DNA of 64,000 nucleotides from CALZIK01 sp945787635 (GCA_947259725.1 CAMYNM010000003.1:1-64000); one strand, 5' to 3'; counted from the stretch's first letter, positions 16,598-27,124 are shown. Notes: generated by a model from the sequence alone, not told the origin. Made by a program: numbers and translations.

Positions 16598-18220
16598 ATG
16601 AAAGCAGGCTGGAAGAAACTCGCGATAGCTCTCTTTACGGTCGCTATTCTCGCCGGTGGCGCCTTTGGGAGCCGCGTATTGGCGATTTCCGACGAAGCCC
16701 GCCGGCTGCTGCGCACTTACACCGAGCTTCTCAAGGTGGCGCACGACAGCTACGGAGGCGAGGTCACCTACCGCAGCCTGGTCGAGTCCTCGATCGCCGG
16801 CATGGTCCGAACCCTCGATCCGCACTCCAACTTCCTCTCACGCGAGGCGTACTCGTCGATGCGGGAACGCCAACAGTCTACCTTTTTCGGCCTCGGAATC
16901 CTGGTCGGCATGCGCCACGGCCAGCTCACGGTGATCACGCCGATCGAAGGCACTCCGGCTTCGAGGATGGGCCTGCGTGCCGGCGACGTCATTGCCAACA
17001 TCGAAGGCGAGTCGACCGAGGCGATGAGCCTCGACGACGCGGTCGGGCGACTCAAGGGACCCAAGGGCACTCCCGTTACCATCGAGATCGTGCGGCTGGG
17101 ACTCAAAAAGCCCCTCGAGATAACCATCACCCGCGATGAGATTCCTCAGAACACCGTTCGCTACGCCTACATGATCGCTCCCAAGACCGGCTACCTGTCG
17201 ATCTCGGACTTCAACCGCGGCACCGGTGGCGAGGTAGCGCAAACGCTCGAGCGCCTCCAGGGCGAGGGCATGGAGAACCTGATCCTCGACCTGCGCGGCA
17301 ACGGCGGCGGACTACTGGATCAGGCGATCGCGGTCTCAGACCGGTTCCTGCCCGAGGGAGCGCAGATCGTCGAGACCCGCGGCAGAACGCGCGACTCGCA
17401 CCAGAAGTTCTTCGCCACCGACAACCCGACCGCGATCGACATTCCGGTGGTCGTGCTGGTCGGACAGGGCACCGCTTCAGCGGCCGAGATCGTCTCGGGC
17501 GCCATCCAGGACCACGACGTCGGTCTCATTGTCGGTACACCGACCTGGGGCAAGGGCCTGGTCCAGACCGTCTACTCGCTCTCCTACGATGCCGGGCTCG
17601 CGCTCACCACCGCCAAGTACTACACCCCTTCGGGGCGCCTGATCCAACGGGACTACTCGTCCTATTTCGACTACCAGACGCTGTCGAACGGCGGCGGGCT
17701 GAGCCCGATCGAGGCTTCCATTCCGCCTCCGGAGGATCAGGAGGTCTTTCACACGGCGCTCGGGCGAGCGGTCTACGGCGGCGGTGGAATTACGCCAGAC
17801 GTCATCATCGAGCCTCAGGCGCTGAGCGCCGAGATGCAGTACCTGCTCAGCCGCAGCACGTTCTTCGACTACGCGGTCGAGTACGCGGGCGATCACGAGA
17901 TCGGAGACCGCGGCTGGCAGCCGCCGCCGGAGTTGTTGGACGAGTTCACGCAATGGCTACGCGCCAAGGAGCTGACGACCGTGGAAGAGACCGCGGAGAT
18001 GCTGGCGAGCGACGAAACCCGCGAAGCCATGCAACGATATCTCCATGCAGAGATCTTCAACTCGGCCTTCGGGATCGAGGCCCGCTACGAGGTGCTCGCG
18101 GCCGGTGACCCACAGATCGCCCGGGCGCTGGAGCTTCTGACCGAGGCCTCCGATCTTCTCGCCAGGCGGCGTGGTCTCGAGCAAGCGCCTGACGTCAGCC
18201 CTGCCTCGGCCGTTGGCTAG
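16598..18220 (+). CDS. ctpA: C-terminal processing peptidase (S41 family)
   Basis: 540 residues: an N-terminal membrane anchor or signal (about 7-28), a PDZ domain (about 95-180, with GLRAGDVIANIEG) and an S41 core. The dyad is Ser294 (GTASAAEI) and Lys319 (TWGKGLVQT), the normal 25-residue spacing. It trims or degrades periplasmic proteins in a tail-specific manner. The roughly 150-residue C-terminal helical extension is longer than in classic CtpA. The TAG stop begins an inverted repeat (18217-18279). Confidence 0.95.
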   Translation: MKAGWKKLAIALFTVAILAGGAFGSRVLAISDEARRLLRTYTELLKVAHDSYGGEVTYRSLVESSIAGMVRTLDPHSNFLSREAYSSMRERQQSTFFGLGILVGMRHGQLTVITPIEGTPASRMGLRAGDVIANIEGESTEAMSLDDAVGRLKGPKGTPVTIEIVRLGLKKPLEITITRDEIPQNTVRYAYMIAPKTGYLSISDFNRGTGGEVAQTLERLQGEGMENLILDLRGNGGGLLDQAIAVSDRFLPEGAQIVETRGRTRDSHQKFFATDNPTAIDIPVVVLVGQGTASAAEIVSGAIQDHDVGLIVGTPTWGKGLVQTVYSLSYDAGLALTTAKYYTPSGRLIQRDYSSYFDYQTLSNGGGLSPIEASIPPPEDQEVFHTALGRAVYGGGGITPDVIIEPQALSAEMQYLLSRSTFFDYAVEYAGDHEIGDRGWQPPPELLDEFTQWLRAKELTTVEETAEMLASDETREAMQRYLHAEIFNSAFGIEARYEVLAAGDPQIARALELLTEASDLLARRRGLEQAPDVSPASAVG

Positions 18221-18279
18221 TGGCCGTGACACTCGAAGCGATACTAAATGGCCGAGCCATGGGCGTCACAGGCCACTAG
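18217..18279. repeat. Inverted repeat anchored on the ctpA stop codon
   Basis: TAGTGGCCGTGAC (18218-18230) pairs with GTCACAGGCCACTA (18265-18278) apart from one bulged base; the loop is 34 bases. The TAG of ctpA is the first triplet of the left arm. It sits between convergent ctpA and the deacetylase gene, so it could act as a bidirectional 3'-end hairpin, although no U-run follows. Confidence 0.65.
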
Positions 18280-18304
18280 TCTCCAACGCGGTGCCCCACG
18301 GGGC

Positions 18305-19231
18305 CTAGGCCTCAGCCCCGCGCAGATACGTCGTTACCAACGCCGGCAGCGCTGCGAGATCGTAGCCACCCTCGAGAACGCTCAGGAGGCGGCCCGAGCA
18401 CAGCCGATCGGCCAGTTCGGCTAGAAGCCCGCCCAACTCTTCGAAACCCGCTTCGCTCAGCTTCATGCCGCCCAGCGGATCGCCTTGCCAGGGATCGAAG
18501 CCGGCGGAGACGACCAGCGCCTCGGGTGAGTGGGCTTCGATGGCGGGAACGATCGACTCGCGCACCGCGCCCAGGAGCTCGGCGTCGCCGGTTCCCGCGG
18601 GCAGGGGTGCATTGACGGTCTTGCCCGCGCCCGCGCCGCGGCCGGTCTCGAGCCTCGAGCCGGTACCCGGATAGAAGGGCCACTGGTGTGTGCTGCAAAA
18701 AAGGACGTCGCCGCGCTCGTAGAAGATCTCCTGGGTGCCGTTGCCGTGATGAACGTCGAAGTCGTAGACCGCGACTCGCTCGAGGCCGTGATGGCGCAGC
18801 AGGTGCTCGACCGCCGCGGCGGCGTTGTTGAGATAGCAGAACCCCATGGCCAGCGCGGATTCGGCGTGGTGCCCCGGGGGTCTAATGGCGGCAAACGCGG
18901 CTCGGTCGGCGGTTGCGATCGAATCGGCGGCCGCCACGGCCGCTGAAGCGGCCGACCGGGCCGCCTTCCAGGTATCCGCCGTCAAAGGGTTGTCGCTCGA
19001 TCCAAGGAGACCGTCACCCCGCTCGACCGCGCGGTGAAAAACCTCGATGTAGCCGGGGTGGTGGACCCCCGCCAGAGCCTCGTCGAGCCGGGGGTGCTCG
19101 GAGACCTCGGTGACATCCCAAGGAGAGGATTCGAATCCTCCGAGGATCGCGGCGAGCCGAGCCGGAGACTCCGGAAAGCCGTAGCCGGCGTCGTGGGCAA
19201 GGCAGTCGGCGCCGGTGAAGATGTGCGTCAT
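18305..19231 (-). CDS. Histone deacetylase-family (AcuC/HDAC) protein
   Basis: 308 residues of the arginase/deacetylase fold. Zinc and catalytic motifs are complete: RPPGHHAE, DFDVHHGNGTQ and SAGFDPWQGDPLGG, with VLEGGYDL near the end. Bacterial members remove acetyl groups from polyamines, acetoin-pathway proteins or other lysines. There is no acs or acuA neighbour to suggest a partner. Cytoplasmic, about family length. Start ATG at 19231. Confidence 0.9.
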   Translation of the reverse strand: MTHIFTGADCLAHDAGYGFPESPARLAAILGGFESSPWDVTEVSEHPRLDEALAGVHHPGYIEVFHRAVERGDGLLGSSDNPLTADTWKAARSAASAAVAAADSIATADRAAFAAIRPPGHHAESALAMGFCYLNNAAAAVEHLLRHHGLERVAVYDFDVHHGNGTQEIFYERGDVLFCSTHQWPFYPGTGSRLETGRGAGAGKTVNAPLPAGTGDAELLGAVRESIVPAIEAHSPEALVVSAGFDPWQGDPLGGMKLSEAGFEELGGLLAELADRLCSGRLLSVLEGGYDLAALPALVTTYLRGAEA

Positions 19232-19250
19232 GGAAAGAGTCTAGCCCAGG

Positions 19251-19351
19251 GTCCCGTGCGGCAAGTTCCTCCTCATTCGCACGGCGCAGCATCCCAGCGG
19301 GCGCCGCACCGCGCTCGGTGCGACAACGGACCTGGCCGCACGGGACACTAG
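19251..19351 (-). repeat. Structured stop-anchored repeat downstream of the sigma-like gene
   Basis: Perfect 12-bp arms GTCCCGTGCGGC (19251-19262) and GCCGCACGGGAC (19335-19346) enclose a second hairpin, CGCACCG with CGGTGCG. On the minus strand the element begins CTAGTGTCCCGTGCGG, and its TAG is the stop codon of the sigma-like gene. The last 41 bases (19311-19351) match 29952-29991 at almost every position. It fills most of the gap between the sigma-like gene and the deacetylase. Confidence 0.75.
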
Positions 19352-20001
19352 GCAACGGCTCTGCGATCCCCGAGCACGGAGCCCTCCTTCAAGAGCCGCC
19401 GGCGCGCTCGATAGACCACGGAATCGATGCATGTGCGGCTCAGCCGGCCGGCGAAGCGCTCGGCGATCTCACGGCTGCTCAAACCCTCCAGGAAGGCCAT
19501 AACCAGCACCCGAAAATTGCGTTCGCGCTTGCGGTCACCCGCGGCCCTGCGGCACTTGTCGAGCAGCTTCGAGCGAGCTTCGCTCATCAGCAGTCGCTCC
19601 TCCGGCGAGCTGCTCGAGGCGGCGACGACACGATCTTCGACCGCGTCGCTCCAGGCCACGACCCGGTTTCGGCTGCCTCGCTTGTCGGCCCACCGCGCGC
19701 GGAAGCTGTCCCGCGCGCAGCGCTCACCGACGCGTCCGAAAAACGCATCCAGCGCGCGGCCATCCCGCTCCCGACACATCCGCAGGATCCGGCGCTCCCG
19801 CGCGAGGATCTTGCAGTAGGACTCCTGCAACAGGTCCGCTACCAGGTCGTCCCTGTTTCGCTCGCATCCCAGGCTCCTGAGAGCGCGGCGAATGCCCCAG
19901 ATCAGCGCGGGCTCGAACCGCTCGACGAAAGCAGTCCACGCCGTTTCGTCCGCCGCCTGCAGGCACCCGTCAACGATCTGCCAACCATTCTGGTCGTTCA
20001 T
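19348..20001 (-). CDS. RNA polymerase sigma-70-like (ECF-type) factor
   Basis: 217 residues. A region-2-like part is WTAFVERFEPALIWGIRRAL, then LQESYCKIL, and region 4 is RVLVMAFLEGLSSREIAERF, then CIDSVVYRARRRL, a helix-turn-helix of sigma factors. A long Arg/Asp-rich linker joins them. It should direct RNA polymerase to a small regulon. No anti-sigma factor is adjacent. Region 2 is poorly conserved, so specificity is unknown. Start ATG 20001 follows AAAGGAGTGG. Confidence 0.75.
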   Translation of the reverse strand: MNDQNGWQIVDGCLQAADETAWTAFVERFEPALIWGIRRALRSLGCERNRDDLVADLLQESYCKILARERRILRMCRERDGRALDAFFGRVGERCARDSFRARWADKRGSRNRVVAWSDAVEDRVVAASSSSPEERLLMSEARSKLLDKCRRAAGDRKRERNFRVLVMAFLEGLSSREIAERFAGRLSRTCIDSVVYRARRRLLKEGSVLGDRRAVA

Positions 20002-20139
20002 GCTCCACTCCTTTGAAAGGGAGTGGAGGTGCGATCTGTCTAGAAAAAGAAAAGGCCCAGCTAGCGCTGGACCACGGCAGGCAGGAGAAACATAGCACCG
20101 AGCCTCTGCGGGCGCAAGAGAGGCCGTGCTCTCGCGGCT

Positions 20140-20295
20140 CTAGCGCAGCTTCTCTTCGACGAACTCCACGTGCTTGCGCACCTTGGGATCGTACTTCTTA
20201 AGCCGCAGCTTCTCGGTCGAGGTGCGCTTGTTCTTGTCCGTCGTGTAGAAGTACCCGGTACCCGCGCTCGATACCAGCTTGATCTTTTCTCGCAT
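20140..20295 (-). CDS. rpmG: 50S ribosomal protein L33 (zinc-free form)
   Basis: 51 residues: MREKIKLVSSAGTGYFYTT, then KNKRTSTEKLRLKKYDP and KHVEFVEEK. This matches L33 over its whole length. The zinc-binding Cys pairs of the C+ form are absent, so it is the C- form used under zinc limitation or constitutively in some phyla. It is transcribed with the tRNA-Val/tRNA-Asp unit from the promoter at 20523-20552. Confidence 0.95.
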   Translation of the reverse strand: MREKIKLVSSAGTGYFYTTDKNKRTSTEKLRLKKYDPKVRKHVEFVEEKLR

Positions 20296-20328
20296 CCGTT
20301 TCTCCGTTCTTGTCTCGGTTTCAAACTG

Positions 20329-20405
<77 letters not shown>

Positions 20406-20430
20406 CGCGGTCATACCTCCGATTCGGACC

Positions 20431-20505
20431 TGGTGGGAGGTGAGGGATTTGAACCCCCGACCCTCTGCGTGTAAAGCAGACGCTCTCCCACTGAGCTAAC
20501 CTCCC
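20431..20505 (-). tRNA. tRNA-Val (TAC)
   Basis: A 75-base cloverleaf with encoded CCA on the minus strand. Acceptor GGGAGGT pairs with ACCTCCC. Anticodon loop TTTACAC gives TAC. A small CGCC/GGCG stem lies just upstream of the 5' end. First gene of a Val-Asp-rpmG unit. Confidence 0.97.
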
Positions 20506-20522
20506 CTCGCCGGAGGCGCTCA

Positions 20523-20552
20523 ATACTACGTAACCGGCCGCAGCGAAGTCAA
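20523..20552 (-). promoter_or_regulatory. Promoter of the tRNA-Val/tRNA-Asp/rpmG unit
   Basis: On the minus strand TTGACT (20552-20547), an 18-base spacer and TAGTAT (20528-20523) end 17 bases before tRNA-Val. The -35 is identical to that of the tRNA-Phe promoter. Confidence 0.7.
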
Positions 20553-20682
20553 CGCCGGGCTAGCGAGGTCAGAAGATTCCGTGAAACAATCGGGGCCTCG
20601 CAAGACCGCCGCTTCGGGCCGAACGCCCGTGTCGGAGACCGATCTGTCCCGTTTCTAATCTCGTTTCTAGAAGGAGACGCAC

Positions 20683-21282
20683 ATGCACGAAGTACCCGAG
20701 TTGGGCTATGGCTACAACGCCCTGGAGCCCCATATCGACGCCCGCACGATGGAGATCCACCATTCGAAGCACCACGCGGCCTACGTCGCGAACCTGAACA
20801 AGGCGCTTGAGGGCCATGACGATCTCGCCGCCAAGTCCGTCGAGGATCTTCTTCGCGACATCGCCTCGGTGCCCAAAGAGATCCGCGGCGCGGTCCGTAA
20901 CCACGGTGGCGGCCACGCCAATCACTCCCTTTTCTGGGAGACCATGAGCGCTTCGGGTGGTGGAGAGCCCAGCGGCGCCCTGGCGGACGCAATCAACCGC
21001 GACTTCGGCGGTTTCGCCGAGTTCAAGGCATCCATGACCCAAGCCGCGGCCACCGTGTTCGGCTCGGGCTGGGGTTGGCTGGTGAAAAACGACGGCAAGC
21101 TGGAGGTCGTTCAGCGCGCGAACCAGGACAGTCCGTTGATGGACGGCCTCGCTCCGCTCCTCGGAGTGGACGTGTGGGAGCACGCCTACTACCTCAACTA
21201 CCAGAATCGGCGGCCGGACTATCTGGCGGCCTGGTGGAACGTGGTCGACTGGGACGCGGTGTCGGCCAGATTCGGCGGGTAG
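20683..21282 (+). CDS. sodA: Superoxide dismutase, Mn/Fe family
   Basis: 199 residues. It dismutates superoxide in the cytoplasm. Metal ligands are His26, His81, Asp163 and His167 (GGHANHSLFW and DVWEHAYY). The GGH block and Gln in ANQDSP favour the manganese form, although metal choice cannot be proved from sequence. The ATG follows a strong AGAAGGAG site. A clear terminator follows at 21344-21372. Confidence 0.95.
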   Translation: MHEVPELGYGYNALEPHIDARTMEIHHSKHHAAYVANLNKALEGHDDLAAKSVEDLLRDIASVPKEIRGAVRNHGGGHANHSLFWETMSASGGGEPSGALADAINRDFGGFAEFKASMTQAAATVFGSGWGWLVKNDGKLEVVQRANQDSPLMDGLAPLLGVDVWEHAYYLNYQNRRPDYLAAWWNVVDWDAVSARFGG

Positions 21283-21343
21283 GAACCACCGAACCGGCCA
21301 AAAGAGCCACTTTTTTAGCGTTATCGCCACTTTTTCGCTTTTG

Positions 21344-21372
21344 GCGGTCCCTCACGGGCCGCCCTTTTTTTC
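21344..21372 (+). terminator. Rho-independent terminator of sodA
   Basis: GGCGG-T-CCC pairs with GGG-CCGCC around a TCAC loop and is followed by seven T. A preceding GCCAAAA/TTTTGGC pair and two copies of CCACTTTTT lie just upstream. It is the clearest intrinsic terminator in the window. Confidence 0.9.
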
Positions 21373-21440
21373 TTCAAGCTCGAAAACCGGTATCTCTCGG
21401 ACCTGAATCGTTATCCTCTAAGTCGTTGAATCTTCGCTAG

Positions 21441-21890
21441 ATGCATATACCTGCATGCGACCCTGCCGGCAGAAACCGAGTTTTGGCACAGCCGTTGCCC
21501 TTCATCCTCGGCATGAACCAACGACTACCGTCCCCCACGAACCGAAGACTGACCGCTGTTCCACTGCCCCAGCAGGCCGAGGTCGCCTTGGCGACCGGCG
21601 GTCGCGAACTCGACAAATTCTTCAAAGCCCTCTCGGATGGGACGCGCCGCGGCATCCTGCAGTTGCTCCAACGTCGCGAGCTATCGGTGGGCGAGATCGT
21701 GAAGAACTTCGAGCTCTCGCAGCCGACCATCTCGCGCCATCTGTCCGTGCTCAAGGAAGCCCGCCTGGTGTCCGATCGAAGGAGCGGCCAGCATGTGCTC
21801 TACCGGCTGTCGGGGGACGCGCTGGCTCGCTCGGCGGGGAAGTTCTTCGTCCACTTCGATGGGTGCCAGGACCTTCTGACGCGCGGCTAG
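21441..21890 (+). CDS. ArsR-family winged-helix regulator
   Basis: Up to 149 residues; the ATG at 21513 would remove 24. Core FKALSDGTRRGILQLL, ELSVGEIVKNFELSQPTISRHLSVLKEA and the wing RSGQHVLYRLS are typical ArsR. The ELCVC-type metal site is replaced by ELSVGE, so sensing of arsenic or cadmium is unlikely. Single Cys (DGCQDLL) at the C-terminus. No obvious target operon is adjacent; sodA lies upstream and tRNA-CAU downstream. Confidence 0.85.
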   Translation: MHIPACDPAGRNRVLAQPLPFILGMNQRLPSPTNRRLTAVPLPQQAEVALATGGRELDKFFKALSDGTRRGILQLLQRRELSVGEIVKNFELSQPTISRHLSVLKEARLVSDRRSGQHVLYRLSGDALARSAGKFFVHFDGCQDLLTRG

Positions 21891-21901
21891 TCCGGAACCG
21901 C

Positions 21902-21937
21902 GGGTGGCCTCCGACCACCCACGGCTTCGGCCGTGGG
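21902..21937 (+). terminator. Two overlapping hairpins after the ArsR gene
   Basis: GGGTGG/CCACCC (21902-21907 with 21915-21920) and CCCACGGC-TTCG-GCCGTGGG (21918-21937, perfect 8-bp stem with a UUCG tetraloop) share three bases, so they compete. No T-run follows. Probably a 3'-end stabiliser or factor-dependent terminator. Confidence 0.45.
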
Positions 21938-21990
21938 GCCGCACCCCGCCGGAACGCCCTCGCGAGTCAACCCGGGACAGCCACTGCGGG

Positions 21991-22022
21991 TATAATCCCG
22001 TTCGCTCGCAACGCGAGCGAAC
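21991..22022 (+). promoter_or_regulatory. -10 box and leader hairpin of tRNA-CAU
   Basis: TATAAT at 21991-21996 is a perfect -10 without a good -35. Next comes GTTCGCTCG-CAACG-CGAGCGAAC (22000-22022), a perfect 9-bp stem whose last base directly abuts the tRNA. Confidence 0.6.
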
Positions 22023-22099
22023 GGCGGTGTAGCTCAGCTGGTTAGAGCGAGCGGCTCATAACCGCTAGGTCGGAGGTTCAAGTCCTCTCACCGCCACCA
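22023..22099 (+). tRNA. tRNA with CAT anticodon (elongator Met or Ile2)
   Basis: 77 bases with encoded CCA. Acceptor GGCGGTG pairs with CACCGCC, anticodon loop CTCATAA. The G1-C72 pair rules out an initiator tRNA. Elongator Met and lysidine-modified Ile2 share this loop. It lies just upstream of tilS, whose product modifies tRNA-Ile2, but proximity alone does not decide. Confidence 0.9.
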
Positions 22100-22158
22100 T
22101 CTCCTCTCCGGCCAGGGCGGATGGGGAGTGCCGCGGCCAGCCGCTCAGAAAAACGAAC

Positions 22159-23526
22159 GTGGATCTCCAGGGCACCCTAGCGAGCTTCTTCGCCCAGGAG
22201 GCTTTCCTTGACCCCGGCGATCGAGTGTTGGTCGCCTTCTCGGGAGGCGCGGACTCGACGGCGCTTCTGGTAGCTCTGAAGGAGCTCGGTCGGCTTCGGG
22301 AAGTCCTGATCGAGGCCGCCCACATCGACCACGGGCTGGATGCGGGCTCGCGGACGCGCGCCGAGTTCGCGGCGCACATCGCGGGAAAGCTCGACCTCCC
22401 ACTGATGGTGAGCCGGTGCGACGTCGCCGCCGAACGTCGGCGCGGGGAGAGCCTCGAGCTCGCGGCGCGCAGGGTGCGCTACCGGGAGCTCGAAAGACTC
22501 CGACTCGAGACCGGTGCCCGCTACATCGCTACCGCCCATCACTGCGGCGATCAAGCGGAGACCGTGCTCATGAGACTCGGCGCGGGACACGGCATCACTG
22601 CTCTCGCCGCCATTCCTTCGCGGCGGGGACCGATCGTGCGTCCGCTCCTCAGTCGACACCGCCGCGAACTCGTCGATTTCCTTCGTGCCCGCGGCTTTGA
22701 CTGGATCGAAGATCCCACCAACTCGGTCCTCGCCGTCCCTAGAAACCGCTTGCGCCACTTCCTGCTTCCCAGGCTCGCCGCAGATACTCCGGACCTCGCC
22801 GCCCGCCTGGCCCGGCTGGCCGGTGTGGCCGCGAGAGCCAATCTGCGGCTTTCCCGGGTCCTGGACGACTGGCTCGAGCCTCGGACCGAGGGTAGCGCGA
22901 CCCATGTTTCGCGGCGCCGGCTCGCCGACGCACCCGTACCCCTGCTGCCGTTTGCCGTGACCCACCTGCTGCGCGGCGCCGGGTGCCGCCGCCGGCCGTC
23001 CAGAGGGGCGCTTGCCCATCTTCACGGGCTGTTGGCGCAGCGCGAGCCCGTGGCCGTGGACCTCGGAGGAGGCTGGCGGATGGAGGACTCAGCAGGCGCC
23101 GAGCTGCGCGTGCTGCAGCCAGCCGCTCGGACCGCGCCGTTCGCCTATAATCTGGAGGTACCCGGAGAGGTTCGCCTCGGTGAGCTCTCTTCATCGTTCC
23201 GGCTCTTGCCGGGGTGCTCCGAACCGTGGATGTTTCGTGGCTCCCCACTCCGAGCTGGGCTGGATTTGGCCCTCGAGCCGGGAATCCAGTTGACCGTCAG
23301 GAACCGCCGCCCGGGAGATCGCGTCCAACCTCTGGGCAGCCGGCATCATAAGAAGCTCAAAGACCTCCTGATCGACCATGGCGTGCCCCGGAATGAACGT
23401 GATCGACTCCCGCTCCTGTGCCATAGTGACCGGATTCTCTGGGTTCCGGGAGTGACCATCGATCATGAGACCCGGATCAGGGAAGGCTCGAGAGTGTGGA
23501 TAGCGGAGATCGTCCCGGATGAATGA
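22159..23526 (+). CDS. tilS: tRNA(Ile)-lysidine synthase
   Basis: 455 residues. The N-terminal PP-loop ATPase motif is SGGADS (28-33), followed by HIDHGLD, and AARRVRYRELERL, TAHHCGDQAET typical of TilS. Substrate-binding and C-terminal domains follow (NRRPGDRVQPLGSRHHKKLKDLLIDH). It converts C34 of tRNA-Ile2 to lysidine so that it reads AUA. Start GTG 22159. It overlaps the HPRT-like gene by 8 bases and heads the widely conserved tilS-hpt-ftsH order. Confidence 0.95.
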   Translation: MDLQGTLASFFAQEAFLDPGDRVLVAFSGGADSTALLVALKELGRLREVLIEAAHIDHGLDAGSRTRAEFAAHIAGKLDLPLMVSRCDVAAERRRGESLELAARRVRYRELERLRLETGARYIATAHHCGDQAETVLMRLGAGHGITALAAIPSRRGPIVRPLLSRHRRELVDFLRARGFDWIEDPTNSVLAVPRNRLRHFLLPRLAADTPDLAARLARLAGVAARANLRLSRVLDDWLEPRTEGSATHVSRRRLADAPVPLLPFAVTHLLRGAGCRRRPSRGALAHLHGLLAQREPVAVDLGGGWRMEDSAGAELRVLQPAARTAPFAYNLEVPGEVRLGELSSSFRLLPGCSEPWMFRGSPLRAGLDLALEPGIQLTVRNRRPGDRVQPLGSRHHKKLKDLLIDHGVPRNERDRLPLLCHSDRILWVPGVTIDHETRIREGSRVWIAEIVPDE

Positions 23527-24055
23527 AAAGCGCTTGCAGCTGCTGTACGACGAGACGACCATCGCCACCAACGTCCGTGATCTCGGGCGGCGGCTGGAGG
23601 CCGATCACGCCGGTACGACGCCGGTTCTGGTATCGATCGTCGGCGGCTCGGTGGTTTTTCTCGCCGACCTTCTCCGATCGATCGAGCAGCCGGTCCGCTA
23701 CGAGGCGGTCCAGGTGCAGTACTCGGCCTCTTCGAGCCGTGACGACGTCATGCAGATTCACTTTCCAATCAGCCTCAACGTGACCGGGCAGTCGCTGGTG
23801 GTTCTCAAGGACGTGGTCGCGACCGGCGTGATCGAGAACTACCTGCTCACCCAGCTCACCGGTCTCGGCGCGCGGCAAGTCCGGTTCGTGGCTCTGATCG
23901 ACCTTCCCGAAGAGCGAAAATCGGATTTTCATGTCGACTACCGCGTTTTCACACCCCGCCGCCCGGGAATCTTCGTCGGCTACGGGCTCAAACGGGATGG
24001 GATGTTCGGGAATCTTCCTTACCTTGCACGGCTCACCCTGGAAGAACAGGCGTAG
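23519..24055 (+). CDS. HPRT-like phosphoribosyltransferase homologue, probably inactive
   Basis: 178 residues with the length and fold pattern of hypoxanthine phosphoribosyltransferase (hpt). Key motifs are changed. The PRPP loop EDIIDTG reads KDVVATG, losing the acidic pair and the catalytic Asp. The LKG of motif I reads IVGG. LLDKP reads LIDLP and GYGLD reads GYGLK. It keeps VGYGL and NLPYL. Loss at several sites suggests a pseudoenzyme or very different substrate. It sits between tilS (8-base overlap) and ftsH, the place of the real hpt in many bacteria. Start ATG 23519. Confidence 0.8.
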   Translation: MNEKRLQLLYDETTIATNVRDLGRRLEADHAGTTPVLVSIVGGSVVFLADLLRSIEQPVRYEAVQVQYSASSSRDDVMQIHFPISLNVTGQSLVVLKDVVATGVIENYLLTQLTGLGARQVRFVALIDLPEERKSDFHVDYRVFTPRRPGIFVGYGLKRDGMFGNLPYLARLTLEEQA

Positions 24056-24107
24056 TGGAATTTGAGGCCCCCAACCCTCGTTGGCTAGTTCAAGGAGACC
24101 TGGTTTC

Positions 24108-26060
<1,953 letters not shown>

Positions 26061-26335
26061 TCTCATTGAACCCGCATACCCGCGAGCGGCCTCGACGCGC
26101 CGCGCGCGGTTGCTTCCTTATTCCAGTCAGCGCCACGCAGGGTGCCCGATTTCTCAGCTCCCTGCTAGACTACGAAGCCGACGCGTGGGTTTGCGGTTTT
26201 GATGACGGCTTCAACGATCAACCGAGCCAACCATAGTTTGCCGCCGTCGGACCGCGCCGGAGCGGGGGCGGCAAGGCAACCCGAACTCGTTTCGCGGCGG
26301 CTCGTTGCGGAAGCGAGCCCCGGGACCGTCGGCTG

Positions 26336-27124
26336 ATGGACGCGGCGTCCTGGCTGGAGATCGTCACCTGGCGAGATCTCCTCGATATCGCTCTGGTCGC
26401 CGTCGTTTTCTACAATCTTCTGCTCCTGATTCGGGGCACCCGAGCCGTTCAGGTGCTTCTCGGCATGGTGTTCTTCGGCGCCATCTACTGGGCCGCCCGC
26501 CTGGCTGAGCTGGCGACTCTCGAGACCATCCTGCGCAGCCTGCTCATTTTTCTTCCCTTCGCGGTGATCGTCCTTTTTCAGCACGAGATCCGGCGCGGTC
26601 TGGCGAATTTCGGCCGCAACCCGCTTCTCACCTTCGGAAGCCACCAACTGACCGAGACCACGATTCACGAAGTCGTGCTCGCGGCATCCGCCCTCGCCAA
26701 CCAGAGAATCGGCGCGCTGATCGTGTTGCAACGACTCGAGGGGCTGCGCAACTACGTGGAGAATGGCATCCGCATCGACTCGCGCGTCTCCTATGACTTG
26801 CTGGTCAACATCTTCACTCCCGGAACACCTCTGCACGACGGCGCCGTGATCGTCTACGACAATCGCATCGCGGCGGCGGCTTGCTTTCTGCCGGTGGCAC
26901 TGGATACCGAGGTTTCGACCGAGCTCGGCACTCGCCATCGCGCCGCGCTCGGGATTTCCAGTGAATCGGACGCGCTGGCGGTGGTGGTTTCGGAGGAGAC
27001 CGGCGTCATCTCCCTGGGCGTTGCCGGGGAGCTGGTTCGCGATCTCGATTCCAAGGCACTGCGGAATCACTTGTACAAGTACTTGATCGCCGATCTCGGA
27101 GGCAGCGGCGAGGGCACGCAATGA
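26336..27124 (+). CDS. cdaA: Diadenylate cyclase CdaA
   Basis: 262 residues. Three membrane helices (about 10-80) precede a DAC domain with DGA (Asp168, LHDGAVIV) and RHR (200-202, GTRHRAALG). It makes c-di-AMP from two ATP at the membrane. The order cdaA-cdaR-glmM is the one known in Firmicutes, where CdaR and GlmM regulate CdaA. Overlaps cdaR by ATGA. The 275 bases upstream (26061-26335) show no gene, only a possible TAGACT -10 near 26166. Confidence 0.96.
   Translation: MDAASWLEIVTWRDLLDIALVAVVFYNLLLLIRGTRAVQVLLGMVFFGAIYWAARLAELATLETILRSLLIFLPFAVIVLFQHEIRRGLANFGRNPLLTFGSHQLTETTIHEVVLAASALANQRIGALIVLQRLEGLRNYVENGIRIDSRVSYDLLVNIFTPGTPLHDGAVIVYDNRIAAAACFLPVALDTEVSTELGTRHRAALGISSESDALAVVVSEETGVISLGVAGELVRDLDSKALRNHLYKYLIADLGGSGEGTQ

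Noticed and set aside
22023..22099. Initiator tRNA-fMet
   Set aside because: A G1-C72 pair is present; initiators have a mismatch there.
26061..26335. Riboswitch or folP-like gene before cdaA
   Set aside because: No conserved riboswitch core and no open frame with family motifs was found.
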